A stretch of 64,000 bases of DNA. Origin: Streptomyces shenzhenensis. GTDB taxonomy: Bacteria; Actinomycetota; Actinomycetes; Streptomycetales; Streptomycetaceae. A model generated the notes under the pieces. The model worked only from the letters and a program-made list of their open reading frames with translations. It made no database searches and was not told where the DNA came from. The stretch lies in contig NZ_JAJONF010000025.1 of the NCBI RefSeq assembly GCF_021462265.1, forward strand, positions 62,001-126,000, read 5' to 3'. This document shows positions 7,902-16,684 of this stretch, one piece after another. Positions within the stretch are counted from its first letter, which is position 1. Every line of letters begins with the position of its first letter. A program made the translations under genes and the position numbers.

Positions 7902-9287
7902 ATGGCCGCAAGGCCGCTTGTCGCGCGGCAGCCGAACGAACGGTTGCAGGCGCTCATCCAGGAGGCGGGGTGCTCGAACGCCGGGCTCGCCCGCCGGGTC
8001 AACATGTGCGGCGCCGAGCACGGTCTCGACCTGCGGTACGACAAGACGTCCGTGGCGCGCTGGCTGCGCGGCCAGCAGCCACGGGGCCGGGCGCCCGCGA
8101 TCATCGCCGAGGCGCTGGGGCGCAAGCTGGGCCGTACGGTCACGATCGACGAGATCGGCATGGCCAACGGCAAGAACCTCGCCTCCGGTGTCGGTCTCCA
8201 GTTCTCGCCGACGGTGCTGGGGGCCATCGAGCAGGTCTGCGAGCTGTGGCGCAGTGACGTGGGGCGCCGGGACTTCCTGTCCGGTTCCTCGGTCGCCGCG
8301 TCCGCGCTGGTGGAGCCGAGCCGGGACTGGCTGATCTCGGCGCCGGACGCGCAGGTGGCGCGGCAGGCGGGGCCGCGGGTCGGGCAGTCGGACGTCGCGG
8401 CGGTGAAGGCGATGACGCAGGCCCTCACCGACCTCGACCACCAGTTCGGCAGCGGACACGTGCGCCCGGTCGTCGTGCACTACCTCAACAGCGTCGTCTC
8501 CGGACTGCTGGCCGGCTCCTACCGGGAGTCCGTGGGGCGGGAGTTGTTCGCCGCCGTCGCCCGGCTCACCGAACTGGCCGGGTACATGGCCGTCGACACC
8601 GGTCAACCGGGGCTGGCGCAGCGGTACTACATCCAGTCGCTGCGCCTCGCGCAGGCGGCCGGCGACCGTGGCTACGGCGGCTACGTGCTCGCCTCCTCCA
8701 TGAGCCACCTCGCCGCGCAGCTCGGAAACCCGCGCGAGATCGCCCAGTTGGCGCGGGCGGCGCAGGAGGGGGCGCGTGGTCGCGTGACGCCGCGCGCGGA
8801 GGCGATGTTCTTCGCGGCCGAGGCCCGCGGCCACGCCCTGCTCGGCGATGCGCGGGCGGCCCAACTGGCGACGGGACGGGCGGTGTCGGCGATGGAGGCC
8901 GCCGATCCGGCGTCCGGGGACGACCCGGCGTGGATCAGGCACTTCGACGAGGCCTACCTGGCCGACGAGTTGGCGCACTGCCATCGCGACCTGGGCCAGG
9001 CCGAGGCGGCCGCCAGGTGCGCGCGGCAGTCGCTGGACGGACACCCGGAGACCCGGGCCCGGCGCCGGGCGATCGGCTATGTGCTCCTCGCCACAGCGCA
9101 GGTGCAGCAGCGGGAGATCGAACAGGCCTGTGCCACCGGGACGAAGGCGGTCGAACTGCTGGAGACGGTCCGCTCCAACCGGGGGGCGGAGTACCTGGAG
9201 GACTTCCAGCAGCGGCTGGAGCCGTTCCGGGACGAACCGGTGGTCAGGGAGTTCGGCGCGCGCCTGGAGCTGCGGGCGGCCGCGTGA
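7902..9287 (+). CDS. NsdA-like TPR transcriptional regulator
   Basis: A 461-residue protein with an N-terminal helix-turn-helix-like segment (residues 10-75, including the conserved TSVARWLRGQQPRG motif), a linker with RRDFLSGSS, and about 250 residues of tetratricopeptide-type helical repeats. The layout matches NsdA-type proteins, large Streptomyces regulators that hold back sporulation and antibiotic production. Start ATG at 7902 follows AGGGGG. The gene is divergent from the Prim-Pol gene. I cannot tell whether this is the nsdA orthologue or a paralogue, so no symbol is given. Family is confident, the exact role inferred. Confidence 0.75.
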   Translation: MAARPLVARQPNERLQALIQEAGCSNAGLARRVNMCGAEHGLDLRYDKTSVARWLRGQQPRGRAPAIIAEALGRKLGRTVTIDEIGMANGKNLASGVGLQFSPTVLGAIEQVCELWRSDVGRRDFLSGSSVAASALVEPSRDWLISAPDAQVARQAGPRVGQSDVAAVKAMTQALTDLDHQFGSGHVRPVVVHYLNSVVSGLLAGSYRESVGRELFAAVARLTELAGYMAVDTGQPGLAQRYYIQSLRLAQAAGDRGYGGYVLASSMSHLAAQLGNPREIAQLARAAQEGARGRVTPRAEAMFFAAEARGHALLGDARAAQLATGRAVSAMEAADPASGDDPAWIRHFDEAYLADELAHCHRDLGQAEAAARCARQSLDGHPETRARRRAIGYVLLATAQVQQREIEQACATGTKAVELLETVRSNRGAEYLEDFQQRLEPFRDEPVVREFGARLELRAAA

Positions 9288-9387
9288 ATTCCTGCCCCGC
9301 GGCTGCGTGAACGGGTGGGAAACCCCACCCTTCCGTCGGGAGGCGGCGTATACAGCGCACCGCGGGGCGGTTTTGTTACTGCTGTCA

Positions 9388-9408
9388 CAGGGAGCAAGAT
9401 CGCTCCCC
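9388..9408 (+). terminator. Hairpin after the NsdA-like gene
   Basis: CAGGGAGC pairs with GCTCCCCTG around AAGATC with one bulged C. It lies 100 bases after the regulator stop. A TAGCGT hexamer at about 9442 could be the -10 of the next gene. Confidence 0.4.
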
Positions 9409-9485
9409 TGGCCGCGTGGCACCCTGCTGAGGTGACCCGGTAGCGTGAGCCCGATTCACAAGGTCCCCCATTAGTAGGAGTCCCG

Positions 9486-11099
9486 GTGACGCAGAGTGGA
9501 CAGGGCGAGCCCGCGCGCGAAGGCATCGTGCTGCCCTCGGACGGTGGCGAGCCTCTGTTGCCGGGTATGACGGGCAGCCCCGTCCCCGTCGCGCAGCCGC
9601 CCGTCCCGGCCGCCGCGCCGCCAGAGGGCCAGTCCTGGGGCCAGCCGTGGGGCCCCGGCCGGCAGCAGAGCGCGCAGCCGCAGGCGGCCGGCCAGGACTG
9701 GCCGCAGGCGGCCGGCCAGGAGTGGGCCGCCCCTGACCAGCCGCAGCCACTGCCGCCGGCCTGGAGCGCCCAGTCGCACGCGCCCCAGAACCACGCCGGC
9801 CGGGCCCGGGCCCAGGCCCCCGGTGCCGGCCCGCTTCCGCCGGAGGAGGCGCCGGCCCCGTCGTACGGCGGCGGCTACGAGCAGTCGTACGGCTACGGCG
9901 CCGCCCAGCCCCAGCAGTCGTACGGCGCCCCGCTGCCCCCGGCGGCCGGCCACGACCCCTACGGCGCCCCGCAGGCAGGCCACGGCGGCTACGGCGGCGC
10001 GCTGCCGCCCGCCGACGAGGGGGCCACCCAGTACATACCGCCGGTGCCGGCCGCGCCGGTGGACGAGGGCGCCACCCAGTACATACCGCCGGTGCCGGCG
10101 GCCTCCGAGGGCGCCACCCAGCTGATCCCGCCGGTGGGACCCGGTGCGCTGCCGCCGGAGATCTCCCACGGGCAGAACGCCTTCCCCGGCCACCAGGCCG
10201 CCCCCGCGGCGCACTCCGACGCCGAGGCCACGCAGTACATCCCGCCGTACGCGGCCTCCGGTGGCCCGCAGGACGGCGGCGACCGGCAGCCGCCCGCCGA
10301 GTTCGACAACCTCTTCCGCAGCGCGCCGGGCGGCGAGCCCCCGGCGGCGTCCACGGCCCAGATGCCGCGCTTCCAGCCGCAGCCCCAGAGCGGCTACCAG
10401 CAGCCGCCGGCGTACACCCCGCCCCCCGCGGCGTTCGGCCACGACGACGACGGTGCCGGCGGCGGCCGGGGCGGCCGCAACAAGCCCAAGGTGCCGCTGA
10501 TCGCGGCCGTCGGGATCGGCATCGTCGTGCTCGGCGTCGGCGCCGGTGCCCTGCTCAGCGGCGGCGGGGGGTCGGACGACGGCAACAAGACGGTCGCCGC
10601 CTCCGCCTCGGCCTCCGGCGGGGACTCGTCGGCCGCGGCCGACCCCGCGAAGGCGCAGGCCGTCGCCCTGGACAAGCTGCTCGCCGACAGCGGCAGCAGC
10701 CGGGCCTCGGTGATCAACGCCGTCGCCCAGGTGAAACGGTGCGAGAACCTGGACGGCTCCGCCACCGACCTGCGCGACGCCGCCCAGCAGCGCACCCAGC
10801 TGGTCACCCGGCTCTCGCAGCTGTCCGTCGACAAGCTGCCGGACAGTGCCGAGCTGAGCACCGCCCTCACCAAGGCCTGGCAGGCCTCCGCGAACGCCGA
10901 CAACCACTACGCCGCCTGGGCCGACCAGGTCAAGAGCAAGCACGGCTGCCACAAGGGCCAGGCCCGCACCACCGGCCAGACCGCCGCCGGCAACCGTGAG
11001 AGCGGCACCGCCAGCAGCCAGAAGGTGAAGGCGGCCGCGCTGTGGAACACGATCGCGAGCAAGTACGGGCTGACCCAGCGGCAGCCGACCCAGCTGTGA
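9486..11099 (+). CDS. Single-pass membrane protein with ATQYIPP repeats
   Basis: A 537-residue protein starting with GTG after TAGGAG. Residues 1-330 are disordered and rich in Pro, Gln, Ala and Gly and contain several copies of the heptad ATQYIPP (or ATQLIPP) around residues 180-265. One membrane helix follows (VPLIAAVGIGIVVLGVGAGA, about residues 338-357), then a 160-residue extracellular part with two Cys. The repeat-rich cytoplasmic tail with Thr in each ATQ motif resembles Streptomyces proteins whose Thr residues are targets of Ser/Thr kinases or FHA partners. That link is inference. No enzyme domain is visible. It stands alone, convergent with the binding-protein gene. Confidence 0.7.
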   Translation: MTQSGQGEPAREGIVLPSDGGEPLLPGMTGSPVPVAQPPVPAAAPPEGQSWGQPWGPGRQQSAQPQAAGQDWPQAAGQEWAAPDQPQPLPPAWSAQSHAPQNHAGRARAQAPGAGPLPPEEAPAPSYGGGYEQSYGYGAAQPQQSYGAPLPPAAGHDPYGAPQAGHGGYGGALPPADEGATQYIPPVPAAPVDEGATQYIPPVPAASEGATQLIPPVGPGALPPEISHGQNAFPGHQAAPAAHSDAEATQYIPPYAASGGPQDGGDRQPPAEFDNLFRSAPGGEPPAASTAQMPRFQPQPQSGYQQPPAYTPPPAAFGHDDDGAGGGRGGRNKPKVPLIAAVGIGIVVLGVGAGALLSGGGGSDDGNKTVAASASASGGDSSAAADPAKAQAVALDKLLADSGSSRASVINAVAQVKRCENLDGSATDLRDAAQQRTQLVTRLSQLSVDKLPDSAELSTALTKAWQASANADNHYAAWADQVKSKHGCHKGQARTTGQTAAGNRESGTASSQKVKAAALWNTIASKYGLTQRQPTQL

Positions 11100-11189
11100 C
11101 GACAGCCGGCCCGCACGTGCAGGTCACGTGCGGGCCGGTCACGTCGTCCGGGCCGGTCATCCGCGGGCCGGTCGCGTGCGGGCGGCCGG

Positions 11190-12506
11190 TCAGCTGAGGT
11201 CGGCGTTCTCCAGGACCTTGGTCATGTCCAGGGCCTGCTTGTTCGCCGACTGCAGCAGGCCGTCCTTGACCGTCTGGACGTTCACGTCGGCGTTGACCAG
11301 CCGGGCGAAGCCGGCCGCGGCCAGCTTGCCCTGGTAGGGCCAGGACAGGGACGGGGTGAGGCCGCCGGTGGAGACCTTCAGGCCGTCGTTGAGGGTGCGG
11401 CGCACGCTGTCGGCGCTGACCTCGCCGTCGCCGATCTTCTCCAGCGCGGCGGTGAGGACCTGGTAGGCGATCCAGGTGGTCTGCACTCCGGCGTCGGCCG
11501 GATCGATCCGGTTGTCGCCGAAGGCCTCCTTGCTGATGACCTTCTTCATCTCGTCCCAGCGTGAGTCCGAGGCCACCGGGTACCAGCCGGTGATGTACGA
11601 CCCCTCGTACGGGCCGCTCGCACCGCCGGTGGAGTTGATCACCGTCTGGTCGACGCTGCCGACCTCGGCGGCCGTCTTCACCCCCGGATAGCCCTTGCGG
11701 GCCCGCTGGAAGTTGTCCATGAAGGTGGCCGTGCGGTCCCCGAGCTCGGGCACCACACAGCCCGTCTTCGGCGTGTCCGAGGTGGCGCTCTCCAGCGCCT
11801 TCTGCGACTGCTGGTCGTACTCGCTGAGGTCCTCGGCCGCGAGCTGGTCGACCGCCTTGGCGTGGCCGCCCGCCGTGAGGCCCGAGTCGAGCAGCTGGGG
11901 CAGCTGGTCGCCGGCGATGCTGTCCGGGCGGACCAGGGTGACCGGGCCGCAGGAGCCGGCCAGCGCCTCCCCGAGCCCGGCGAGCAGGGTGAGCGAGCCA
12001 CCGTTGACCGGGTAGGAGACGGGGCTGGTGAACTCCTCGTTCGACGCCCCGTAGCCGCCTATGTAGGGGATGGCCGCGCCCTCCAGCGGGGCGAAGTAGG
12101 AGTCGCCGAACTGGCTGTAGGAGCCGACCACCGCGACGACGTTCTCGTCGACCGCCCGTTGGGCGCAGGTCGCCGCGCCCACGCTGCTGTTGTGGTCGTT
12201 GCAGGTGACGAGGTCGAGCTTGCGGCCGTTGACGCCGCCCTGGGAGTTGATCCACTTGACGTAGGCGGAGGCCATGGCGGGCATGCCGGGTTTGTTGGTG
12301 GCGCTGGTCTCCTGCGGCGCCCAGGTCATCACCTTGATCGTGTCGTCCGTCGAGGTCGACATCCCTGGGACGGCGCCGCACCCGGCGGCGAGTGACGCGC
12401 AGGCCGTCATGGCCGCCGCGGACAGGGCGGCGGCTCTGACGCGCCGGTGGGTCGTGGGGAGGACGCTGCTGACGGTGGTGCTGGAGATGGGGCGCCTGCC
12501 GGTCAT
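11190..12506 (-). CDS. ABC-type periplasmic binding lipoprotein (LivJ type)
   Basis: A 438-residue secreted lipoprotein. The signal peptide ends in the lipobox LAAGC at about residue 43. The mature part has the type I periplasmic fold of branched-chain amino-acid/amide receptors: VGAATCAQRAVDENVVAVVG, a central SPVSYPVNGGS strand and FGDNRIDPADAGVQTTW near the C terminus. Such proteins deliver a ligand to an ABC permease or act as sensors. No permease or ATPase gene is adjacent, so it is an orphan receptor. ATG at 12506 is used; GTG at 12512 has a better-placed GGA. Two divergent starts share the 120-base gap with the next gene. Confidence 0.8.
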   Translation of the reverse strand: MTGRRPISSTTVSSVLPTTHRRVRAAALSAAAMTACASLAAGCGAVPGMSTSTDDTIKVMTWAPQETSATNKPGMPAMASAYVKWINSQGGVNGRKLDLVTCNDHNSSVGAATCAQRAVDENVVAVVGSYSQFGDSYFAPLEGAAIPYIGGYGASNEEFTSPVSYPVNGGSLTLLAGLGEALAGSCGPVTLVRPDSIAGDQLPQLLDSGLTAGGHAKAVDQLAAEDLSEYDQQSQKALESATSDTPKTGCVVPELGDRTATFMDNFQRARKGYPGVKTAAEVGSVDQTVINSTGGASGPYEGSYITGWYPVASDSRWDEMKKVISKEAFGDNRIDPADAGVQTTWIAYQVLTAALEKIGDGEVSADSVRRTLNDGLKVSTGGLTPSLSWPYQGKLAAAGFARLVNADVNVQTVKDGLLQSANKQALDMTKVLENADLS

Positions 12507-12624
12507 GGACACGCACGATTCCGTCACACCGCGAACCAGGAAGTGACCCACGGTCAATGAAAGGTGACGCACAGGTGAATTACAGGGGTGTGGTGCGGGC
12601 GTGTGACGAAGGAACGTACGATCG

Positions 12625-13125
12625 ATGACCGTGCAAGGTTCGGAGAACTCTTCCCGTCGCGGCCGTCGCTCCTCCACCATGGGCGACATGCCACTCAATG
12701 ACATGCCGTGGTGGCGCTGGCGCAGCAATGTGCGCTCCGCGCTGCACATGCTCTCCGACCCCGACTTCCAGCGGAACGTCTGGCTGGCCGGTCAGGAGGG
12801 GTACGGCGACGTGACCGACGCGGTCTACCGGCTGGTCGAGGACACCTGGCTGGACAACTGGTCCGCGGAGAAATACGTCGGGACGATATTCCGCGACTCG
12901 CAGGAGGCGGCGCTCGTCGACACCTCCGTGCTGCGGGTGCTGCGGATCATGCACCAGGTGGGGCCGGACGCGCCGGTCTCCGCGTACCTCGACCACCAGG
13001 CGTGGCCGGACGCGGTCCGGGCGGCCCGGGACGCGCACATACGCCTGGCGGTGAGCGACGGCGACGACCCGGACATCCCGCCGCGCAGCCTTGAGGTGCT
13101 GCGGATCATGACGCGGGCGGCCTGA
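12625..13125 (+). CDS. SCO4402-family conserved protein
   Basis: A 166-residue soluble protein conserved in Streptomyces next to purU and known only by its locus name. Features are a Trp-rich MPWWRWRSNVRSALHML segment at residues 27-43, several helices and a C-terminal LEVLRIMTRAA. It has no membrane segment, signal or catalytic motif I recognise. AAGGAA lies upstream of the ATG; a second possible start is the ATG at residue 19. The 15-bp minisatellite follows its stop. Function unknown. Confidence 0.8.
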   Translation: MTVQGSENSSRRGRRSSTMGDMPLNDMPWWRWRSNVRSALHMLSDPDFQRNVWLAGQEGYGDVTDAVYRLVEDTWLDNWSAEKYVGTIFRDSQEAALVDTSVLRVLRIMHQVGPDAPVSAYLDHQAWPDAVRAARDAHIRLAVSDGDDPDIPPRSLEVLRIMTRAA

Positions 13126-13260
13126 GCCCGGCCGGTCGGTCCCGGTCCGGTCGGTCCCGGCCTGTTCGGTCCGAGCCCGGTCGGTCCGAGCCCGGTCGTT
13201 CCCGGCCTGTTCGGTCCGAGCCCGGTCGTTCCCGGCCCGGTCGGTCCCGGTCCGGCCCGT
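13126..13260. repeat. 15-bp minisatellite (about nine units)
   Basis: Tandem degenerate units of 15 bases such as CCCGGTCGGTCCGAG and CCCGGTCGTTCCCGG fill the space between the SCO4402-family gene and purU. Units differ by one to four bases. Copy number is likely to vary between strains. Confidence 0.75.
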
Positions 13261-13314
13261 CCGCGTCGCGGACAGCGGCGGCCGGGGTGAGCGGGGCATG
13301 AGATTCTGTGGTGC

Positions 13315-14199
13315 ATGACCGATCAGTCCACCCGAGCCCAGGCCACCCCGGCCGACCAGTACGTCCTCACTCTCTCCTGCCCGGACAAAAAGGGCATCGT
13401 GCACGCCGTGTCGAGCTACCTGTTCATGACCGGCTGCAACATCGAGGACAGCCAGCAGTTCGGGGACCACGACACGGGTCTGTTCTTCATGCGCGTGCAC
13501 TTCTCGGCCGACGCGCCGGTCACGGTCGACAAGCTGCGGGCGAGCTTCGCGGCGATCGGTGACTCCTTCCACATGGACTGGCAGATCAACCGGGCCGACG
13601 AGAAGATGCGCATCGTCCTCATGGTCAGCAAGTTCGGGCACTGCCTGAACGACCTGCTCTTCCGCGCCCGCATCGGGGCGCTCCCGGTGGACATCGCGGC
13701 CGTGGTCTCCAACCACACCGACTTCGCGGAGCTGGTGGACTCGTACCACGTCCCCTTCCACCACATCCCGGTGACGAAGGAGACGAAGGCCGACGCCGAG
13801 GCGCGGCTGCTGGACCTCGTCCGCGAGGAGAACGTCGAGCTGGTGGTGCTGGCCCGCTACATGCAGGTCCTCTCGGACGACCTGTGCAAGCAGCTGAGCG
13901 GCCGGATCATCAACATCCACCACTCGTTCCTGCCGAGCTTCAAGGGCGCGAAGCCGTACCACCAGGCGCACGCGCGGGGCGTGAAGCTGATCGGTGCGAC
14001 GGCGCACTACGTCACGGCCGACCTGGACGAGGGCCCGATCATCGAGCAGGAGGTCGAACGGGTCGGCCACGACGTCACCCCCGACCAGCTGGTCGCGATC
14101 GGCCGCGACGTGGAGTGCCAGGCGCTGGCGCGGGCGGTGAAGTGGCATGCGGAGCGCCGCATCCTGCTCAACGGCCGGCGGACGGTCGTCTTCGGCTGA
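13315..14199 (+). CDS. purU: Formyltetrahydrofolate deformylase PurU
   Basis: A 294-residue enzyme that hydrolyses 10-formyltetrahydrofolate to formate and tetrahydrofolate, balancing one-carbon pools and feeding formate to PurT-type purine synthesis. An ACT domain covers about residues 15-95 (YVLTLSCPDKKGIVHAVSSY), and a formyltransferase domain follows with the catalytic triad region: Asn and His in NIHHSFLPSF and Asp in TADLDEGPI. Length is typical. It is monocistronic, bounded by a minisatellite upstream and a strong hairpin downstream. Identification is secure. Confidence 0.96.
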   Translation: MTDQSTRAQATPADQYVLTLSCPDKKGIVHAVSSYLFMTGCNIEDSQQFGDHDTGLFFMRVHFSADAPVTVDKLRASFAAIGDSFHMDWQINRADEKMRIVLMVSKFGHCLNDLLFRARIGALPVDIAAVVSNHTDFAELVDSYHVPFHHIPVTKETKADAEARLLDLVREENVELVVLARYMQVLSDDLCKQLSGRIINIHHSFLPSFKGAKPYHQAHARGVKLIGATAHYVTADLDEGPIIEQEVERVGHDVTPDQLVAIGRDVECQALARAVKWHAERRILLNGRRTVVFG

Positions 14200-14274
14200 C
14201 GGTCGCGCGACGGGCTCCGCCCGAGGGGCCGGTGGTTCCGGTCGTGGCGCGAGTGCGGGTGCGTGGGGGCCGTT

Positions 14275-14348
14275 CGCGCAGTTCCCCGCGCCCCCGAAAG
14301 CCAAAAGCGGGGCGCCCCGTCTTTTTTGGGGGCGCGGGGAACTGCGCG
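14275..14348. terminator. 21-bp inverted repeat terminator (GCGCAGTTCC element)
   Basis: Perfect arms CGCGCAGTTCCCCGCGCCCC(C) at 14275-14295 and 14328-14348 enclose an inner GGGGCGCCCC palindrome and a T6 tract. It sits between convergent purU and the anti-sigma gene and suits bidirectional termination. It is the palindromic form of the Streptomyces intergenic element. Confidence 0.75.
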
Positions 14349-14410
14349 GCCGGCCATGAACCACCCGCGGCCGCCGTCTACGGAACCCCCCGCCCCTCGG
14401 GCGAACGCCC

Positions 14411-15691
14411 CTACATCCGGCTCAGGCTCGCGGCAGCGAACAGGACGTCCCTGATCGCCGCCGGATCCCCCAACTGCCCCGCGGCGGCCTCCTCCGGAGG
14501 GACATGGCCCGCGGCCAGCCGGCAGAACTCCACGTCGTCCAGCGCCACGTGCGCCACCTCGAACTCCGCGGAGCCCACCGCCCCGGGCGAGTCCAGCGGG
14601 ATCAGCCACTCGCCGCCGCCGTTGCCCTCGATCTCCAGCCGCAGGCTGCGGCCGGGCCGTCCCGCGGGGACCAGGTGGGGGGCCTGGCCGGGCGCCGCCA
14701 GCCCCGCCCGCCGGCGCTCGGCCAGCACGGCGGGCAGCATCCGGGCCGCGAGGTCGATCATCCCGCGCAGGTGTCTGGGGGCCGGCGGCTCGTAGGGATA
14801 GTCCACGGCCTCCGCGATGTCCTCCGCGTGCACCCAGCACTCGAAGGCGCGGTCCAGCATCGCGTCGTGCAGGGGCAGTTCGAAGTCGTCGTACGACACC
14901 CCGAGCCGCCCGGCGGTGCCGCCGGTGAAGGAGACGGTCTGCACGAGCCGGTGGCTCTGCTCCCGCCAGGGCACCCGCACCGCACGCGTCGGCGGGAAGT
15001 GCGAGGCCTGCCAGAACGCCTCGGTGCGGGCGGCCGGGCCCTGTGCCCGGTTCTCCCCGAGCGGGTCGTCGAGGCCCAGTGCCGTCGCCACCAGGCCGTC
15101 GACGGACAGCAGATGCGCGATCACGCCGGCGACCGTCGTACGGCGGCTCGCCGCCGCCTCGCCGTCGAACCAGCGCAGCCGCACCGGCGCGTGCCACTCC
15201 GCGTCGCCGATGTCCTGGAGCAGGGCGTCCAGGCGGGCGGTCTCCGCGTCGTAGGGCGCCGCCCACGCGGGGACCGGGATCCTGGCCGGCCGGCGGTCCA
15301 GGCAGGCCTCCAGGACCCGGGTGCGCAGGCCGGGGTCGAGGTCCAGGCTCTCCGGCTGGTGCAGCAGGCCGACCGCCTCGCGCAGCCGCCGCGCCTCGTC
15401 CGCGCAGGCCCCGCAGTCCCCGAGGTGGGCCTCGACGGCGAGCGACTCCGCCGCCGAGCACGCGGCCAGCGCCCACGCCCCGAGCAGCGATTTCAGGACG
15501 TCGTGCGACAACTCCGGCGCTGCGGGCGGCGGGTCGGCCGGCGCGGGCAGCGGCTGCCCGCCGTCCTCGACGGAGGCCCGGGGCAGCGGTATGCGCGGCG
15601 GCCGGCCGAAGTCGGCGCCGCCGCCCGCCGGCACGCCACCGGTCCCGTCCCCGGTGCCGTCGTGCGCCTCGGAGAACTCGGCGCCGTTCAC
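14411..15691 (-). CDS. Zinc-finger anti-sigma factor fused to an MDMPI domain
   Basis: A 426-residue fusion. After an 80-residue disordered Pro-rich start comes a ZAS-type zinc finger (AHLGDCGAC, giving His-x3-Cys-x2-Cys) as in anti-ECF sigma factors. Residues 150-426 form a mycothiol-dependent maleylpyruvate-isomerase/DinB-like helical bundle. The GTG start overlaps the sigma factor stop (GTGA), so the proteins are made together. The expected role is to bind and inhibit that sigma factor, releasing it on a signal. No membrane helix is present, so sensing would be cytosolic, and the MDMPI bundle could report on mycothiol or a metal. The pairing is visible; the signal is inferred. Confidence 0.8.
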   Translation of the reverse strand: MNGAEFSEAHDGTGDGTGGVPAGGGADFGRPPRIPLPRASVEDGGQPLPAPADPPPAAPELSHDVLKSLLGAWALAACSAAESLAVEAHLGDCGACADEARRLREAVGLLHQPESLDLDPGLRTRVLEACLDRRPARIPVPAWAAPYDAETARLDALLQDIGDAEWHAPVRLRWFDGEAAASRRTTVAGVIAHLLSVDGLVATALGLDDPLGENRAQGPAARTEAFWQASHFPPTRAVRVPWREQSHRLVQTVSFTGGTAGRLGVSYDDFELPLHDAMLDRAFECWVHAEDIAEAVDYPYEPPAPRHLRGMIDLAARMLPAVLAERRRAGLAAPGQAPHLVPAGRPGRSLRLEIEGNGGGEWLIPLDSPGAVGSAEFEVAHVALDDVEFCRLAAGHVPPEEAAAGQLGDPAAIRDVLFAAASLSRM

Positions 15692-16269
15692 AGCCCGCCT
15701 CCGGGTCCGGGCGGCGTCCCGGCGTCGTGCGCGGTGGACAGCAGTTGCAGGCCCAGGCGCAGCCGGCGGCGGGCCTCGTCCTCGGTGACGCCGAGGTCCA
15801 CCGCGGTCTGCCGGTAGTCACGGCGCTGGAAGTAGGCCAGATCCAGGGCGGCGCGCAGCGGGGCCGGCATGGAGTGCACGATGTAGTCCGCGCGGGCGGC
15901 GACGGAGGCCCGCCGCACCTTGCGCTCCAGCTCCTCCGCGGCCCGCGGGGAGCCGCTGTCGCCCGGCGCGAGCGCGGCGGTCTCGGTGGCCCTGAGGCGC
16001 TGCACGGCGAGCCGGTGGGCCAGCGCGGCGAGCCACGAGCGCAACGGCCCCTGCCGGGGGTCGTAGGCGTCGGGATGCTCCCAGACCTGGGCGAAGACCT
16101 CGCGGGTTATGCCGTCGGCGGCCCGCTCGTCGCCGAGGACGCGATGCGCGAGCCCGTGCACGAGCGAGGCGAAGCGGTCGTACAGCTCACCGAGGGCGGC
16201 CGCCTCGCCGCGTGCGAGCCGTTGCTGCATCTTGCGGTCCCAGCGGGGCGGTACGTCCTTCTTCGCCAT
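15688..16269 (-). CDS. ECF RNA polymerase sigma factor
   Basis: A 193-residue ECF sigma factor with region 2 (LYDRFASLVHGLAHRVLGD...EVFAQVWEHPDAYDP) and region 4 (YFQRRDYRQTAVDLGVTEDEARRRLRLGL). GAGAGGGGG precedes the ATG at 16269. An alternative GTG at 16380 would add 37 residues made largely of Thr-Gln repeats translated from the upstream hexanucleotide array. It forms an operon with the zinc-finger/MDMPI protein and lies opposite a STAS antagonist gene. The target promoter is unknown. Confidence 0.9.
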   Translation of the reverse strand: MAKKDVPPRWDRKMQQRLARGEAAALGELYDRFASLVHGLAHRVLGDERAADGITREVFAQVWEHPDAYDPRQGPLRSWLAALAHRLAVQRLRATETAALAPGDSGSPRAAEELERKVRRASVAARADYIVHSMPAPLRAALDLAYFQRRDYRQTAVDLGVTEDEARRRLRLGLQLLSTAHDAGTPPGPGGGL

Positions 16270-16290
16270 GCGGCCCCCTCTCCCTGCTCC

Positions 16291-16343
16291 TGTCCGTGTC
16301 CCTGCCCGTGTCTGTGTCTGTGTCTGTGTCTGTGTCTGTGTCC
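16291..16343. repeat. Hexanucleotide repeat (TCTGTG) in sigma factor leader
   Basis: Five perfect TCTGTG units at 16311-16340 continue into degenerate units down to 16291. The array ends just upstream of the ribosome site of the ECF sigma gene. It could change leader length, or the N terminus if the upstream start is used, by slippage. Confidence 0.8.
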
Positions 16344-16684
16344 AGCGTGTCCTCGTCGTCTCCTCGAATGTAGTCGGCACGTCCGGCGGCGCACGCCCCT
16401 TTATGCCAATGCGCGCCCCTGGCGGACCGCGGGTGGTAGTGGGCGCTCCGGTTGTCGCCCCGCCGCTCCGCTGCTTCTCTGCTCTCCCGGTCGGGCCCGG
16501 CCGACACCTTCTGCTTCTGATCGAACAGGATCGGTAGTGACCGAAACAACCCCCTCCCTGATCGATGCTCGTTTGTCATCCGGGGTTTCGGGGAACGGCC
16601 GCTGGGCAGCCGCGCGACAACAAGCGTAGGAACTGGCTCCGTTTCCGGGCGGTTCCGGAGATCCGGCGAGCGGAGGGCTGAGCC
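16344..16684. promoter_or_regulatory. Divergent promoter region, ECF sigma and STAS genes
   Basis: About 340 bases between diverging starts beyond the hexanucleotide array. No gene is supported. GATCGAACAGGATCGG near 16518 and TGATCGATGC near 16559 are short imperfect palindromes; no canonical promoter can be fixed by eye. Confidence 0.3.

Noticed and set aside
9471..10952. 493-codon minus-strand frame opposite the ATQYIPP protein
   Set aside because: Gly/Arg/Val-rich shadow of a Pro/Gln-rich gene; no start signal and no domain.
13126..13260. CRISPR-like array of short repeats
   Set aside because: Units are 15 bp, contiguous and degenerate without unique spacers, and there are no cas genes. 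It is a minisatellite.
12580..14364. 594-codon minus-strand frame opposite purU
   Set aside because: purU has full family motifs on the plus strand. The antisense frame is rich in Arg/His/Pro and includes the minisatellite.
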